The position numbers and the translations under genes are program-made. A stretch of DNA of 64,000 nt from Aureimonas sp. OT7. Lineage in GTDB: Bacteria; Pseudomonadota; Alphaproteobacteria; Rhizobiales; Rhizobiaceae. Below, piece by piece: positions 62,592 through 64,000 of the stretch. The DNA lies in NCBI RefSeq assembly GCF_014844055.1, contig NZ_CP062167.1:1317501-1381500 (forward strand), in the 5' to 3' direction. The notes under the pieces are model-generated. The model did no database searches. It was not told the origin of the DNA and was given only the letters and a program-made list of their open reading frames with translations. Position 1 is the first letter of the stretch. Each line of letters begins with the position of its first letter.

Positions 62592-63724
62592 GCACCGCGC
62601 TCGCAGCACTGGAGCGGTCGCTGCCGGCACAGTTCGTGCAGCGTGGCGCCGTGATGATGGACGTGCCGATCCTGCAGCCTTCCGACCCGTATCTGGATAC
62701 GGCCGGTGAAGCGTTGCGACGGCGCATCTTCCTGACCAAGGGCGAGGATGGGCGCGGCCTTTGTCTTCGCCCGGACTTCACCATTCCGGTCTGCCTGGCG
62801 CATATCGCGAACGGGGCCGGCCTGCCGCGCCGCTATGCCTATTGCGGAACGATTTTCCGCCAGAGTGGCGACGGACCGTCGGAGTATCCGCAGGCCGGGA
62901 TCGAGGATCTCGGCGATGCCGACCGCGCCGCCGCCGATGGCCGTACGATCGCCGACGCGCTCGGCGTTCTGGCCGATTGCGGCATCGACCTGACGAAGGT
63001 GGAAACCACGGTCGGGGACCAGGCCCTGTTCGAGCAGTTCCTGTCATCGCTCGGCCTGCCCTCCGGCTGGCAGCGCCGCCTGATCCGAACCTTCGGGCAC
63101 GATACGCTGCTGCGCCAGGCGTTGGAATCGCTTGCCACCGGCGGTAGCCGCGCGTCCATCGAGACCCTGTCGCCGGATCTCTACGAACTGGCGCTCGCCC
63201 GCGATGTCGCGAGGCTGTCCGATAATATCCGCGACAGGATGGAAGAGGGCGGGCTGCCCCTGCACAGGGGGCGCACCCCGGCCGAAATCGCCGGACGCCT
63301 GATCGAAAAGGTCGCCGTTGCGGAAACCCGGCTCGACCGCACGGTGCTTGAACGCCTGCGCGCCTTCCTGTCCATCGATTGTCCGCTGGATCGCAGCGTC
63401 GACGCCCTGGAAATGCTGTGCCGGGAAAGCGGGACCGATCTTGGACACTCCCTCGACGCCTTCAAGGCGCGGGGGGAAGCCTTGGCCCGTGCCGGCGTGG
63501 ACTTGTCCCGGCTGCGTTACCGCGCTGCCTTCGGGCGTGCCCTCGACTATTATACCGGAATGGTTTTCGAGATATCCGCAGAGGGACAGGACGGGCCGTT
63601 GGTCGGTGGTGGCCGGTACGACAAGCTGGTTTCTTATCTCGGCGCTCGGGAGACGATCCCCGCTGTGGGCTTTGCGCTGTGGCCGGGCCGGATGGCGTCG
63701 GTTGGATCGAGGGTCCCGGCATGA
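62588..63724 (+). CDS. hisZ: ATP phosphoribosyltransferase regulatory subunit HisZ
   Basis: 378-residue HisRS-like protein without synthetase activity that forms the hetero-octamer with short HisG in histidine biosynthesis step one. The HisRS fold is visible in [58 protein letters not shown] and [23 protein letters not shown], but the catalytic motifs are altered relative to the synthetase upstream. The start overlaps the hisS stop and the stop overlaps the hisG start (both ATGA). Its presence implies the short form of HisG. Confidence 0.94.
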   Translation: MSTALAALERSLPAQFVQRGAVMMDVPILQPSDPYLDTAGEALRRRIFLTKGEDGRGLCLRPDFTIPVCLAHIANGAGLPRRYAYCGTIFRQSGDGPSEYPQAGIEDLGDADRAAADGRTIADALGVLADCGIDLTKVETTVGDQALFEQFLSSLGLPSGWQRRLIRTFGHDTLLRQALESLATGGSRASIETLSPDLYELALARDVARLSDNIRDRMEEGGLPLHRGRTPAEIAGRLIEKVAVAETRLDRTVLERLRAFLSIDCPLDRSVDALEMLCRESGTDLGHSLDAFKARGEALARAGVDLSRLRYRAAFGRALDYYTGMVFEISAEGQDGPLVGGGRYDKLVSYLGARETIPAVGFALWPGRMASVGSRVPA

Positions 63725-64000
63725 GCGTCACCCTCGCAATTCCGTCCAAGGGGCGGCTCAAGGACCTGACGATCGAGGCGCTGGCGGCGCGGCGGATATT
63801 CGTGCGGCCGGGCGAGGATGCGCGGTCCTACCGGACACGCGTGGAAGGATGCGACGGGCTGGAGGTCATCCTTCTTTCAGCATCCGAGATCGCACGCGAA
63901 CTGCGTGACGGCGCGATCCATTTCGGCGTGACGGGAGAAGACCTGCTGCGCGAGACGCTGCCCGACTTCGGCGATCGCCTGTCCATAGTATCCCGGCTCG
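63721..64000 (+). CDS. hisG: ATP phosphoribosyltransferase catalytic subunit HisG (partial)
   Basis: The first 93 residues only; the gene continues beyond the window. The start [21 protein letters not shown] and [19 protein letters not shown] sequence ([18 protein letters not shown]) match short-form HisG, the enzyme that condenses ATP with PRPP in histidine biosynthesis. It is the third gene of a coupled hisS-hisZ-hisG operon (ATGA overlap with hisZ). Confidence 0.92.
   Translation, partial: MSVTLAIPSKGRLKDLTIEALAARRIFVRPGEDARSYRTRVEGCDGLEVILLSASEIARELRDGAIHFGVTGEDLLRETLPDFGDRLSIVSRL

Noticed and set aside
1..64000. CRISPR arrays, rRNA, insertion sequences, prophage
   Set aside because: I looked for regular spaced repeats, rRNA signature stretches, terminal inverted repeats with transposases and phage structural genes, and saw none.

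Overview
The window is a high-GC, gene-dense chromosomal segment of an alphaproteobacterium, most likely of the order Hyphomicrobiales (Rhizobiales). Evidence for this: a hisS-hisZ-hisG operon, the plant/alphaproteobacterial type of glutamate-cysteine ligase next to rsmE, a PdhS-like multi-PAS histidine kinase, a phasin, an LsrB/VtlR-like LysR regulator divergent from a DUF1127 gene, an FeS-type (6-4) photolyase, and a tRNA-His with the alphaproteobacterial acceptor end (no G-1, A73). The family cannot be fixed from sequence alone. I see no rRNA, CRISPR array, integrase, transposase or prophage.

Layout. 1-3035: end of a substrate-binding protein and potGHI of a polyamine ABC importer. 3045-8831 (minus): a secreted protein of unknown role, an AsmA protein and a PdhS-like kinase. 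9049-13785: phasin, tRNA-His, GNAT acetyltransferase, SDR, a major facilitator with a histidine-rich tail (NreB-like) and a GAF-GGDEF cyclase. 14085-16567: two tandem paralogous GT4 glycosyltransferases. 16592-19573: xseA coupled to an LsrB/VtlR-like regulator, with a divergent DUF1127 gene. 19655-26951 (minus): SsuABC-type ABC importer, HMG-CoA lyase, class III CoA-transferase, LysR and a CorC/HlyC protein; the first six look like one organic-acid uptake and catabolism unit. 27059-30122 (minus): unknown protein, gshA, rsmE. 30265-32559: SDR, a frameshifted higBA toxin-antitoxin pair with a palindromic operator candidate, a 58-aa acidic protein and a macro-domain protein. 32676-36740: glcDEF glycolate oxidase. 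36764-41238: L,D-transpeptidase, an AT-richer patch with a translationally coupled mini-ORF, a lipoprotein-DoxX pair, and a sugar-dehydrogenase-like lipoprotein with a DUF2231 membrane protein. 41336-48120: AraC/SDR, DUF3667, a metallopeptidase-TPM fusion, and a TonB-dependent siderophore receptor closed by a strong intrinsic terminator. 48193-53560: DUF1428 tandem protein, two VOC proteins, an ATPase, a lipoprotein esterase, LysR/SDR. 53702-55961: a decayed two-gene operon (5'-truncated class V aminotransferase and a frameshifted dihydropyrimidinase). 56006-60958: photolyase, TetR/RidA divergent pair with three operator-like repeats, secreted proteins, tag, an I78 inhibitor lipoprotein. 61068-64000: hisS-hisZ-hisG, running off the end.

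Most of the window is ordinary metabolism and envelope biology. I find no clear, wholly new multi-gene system. The points most worth a second look are the double-frameshifted higBA with its operator, the decayed aminotransferase/hydantoinase operon, the matched tRNA-His/HisRS pair, the metallopeptidase-TPM fusion, the unassigned CoA-transferase/HMG-CoA-lyase/ABC locus, the terminator lying inside doxX, and the bicistronic mini-ORF at about 38.0 kb. All lengths and motif positions were worked out by reading; no database search was run.
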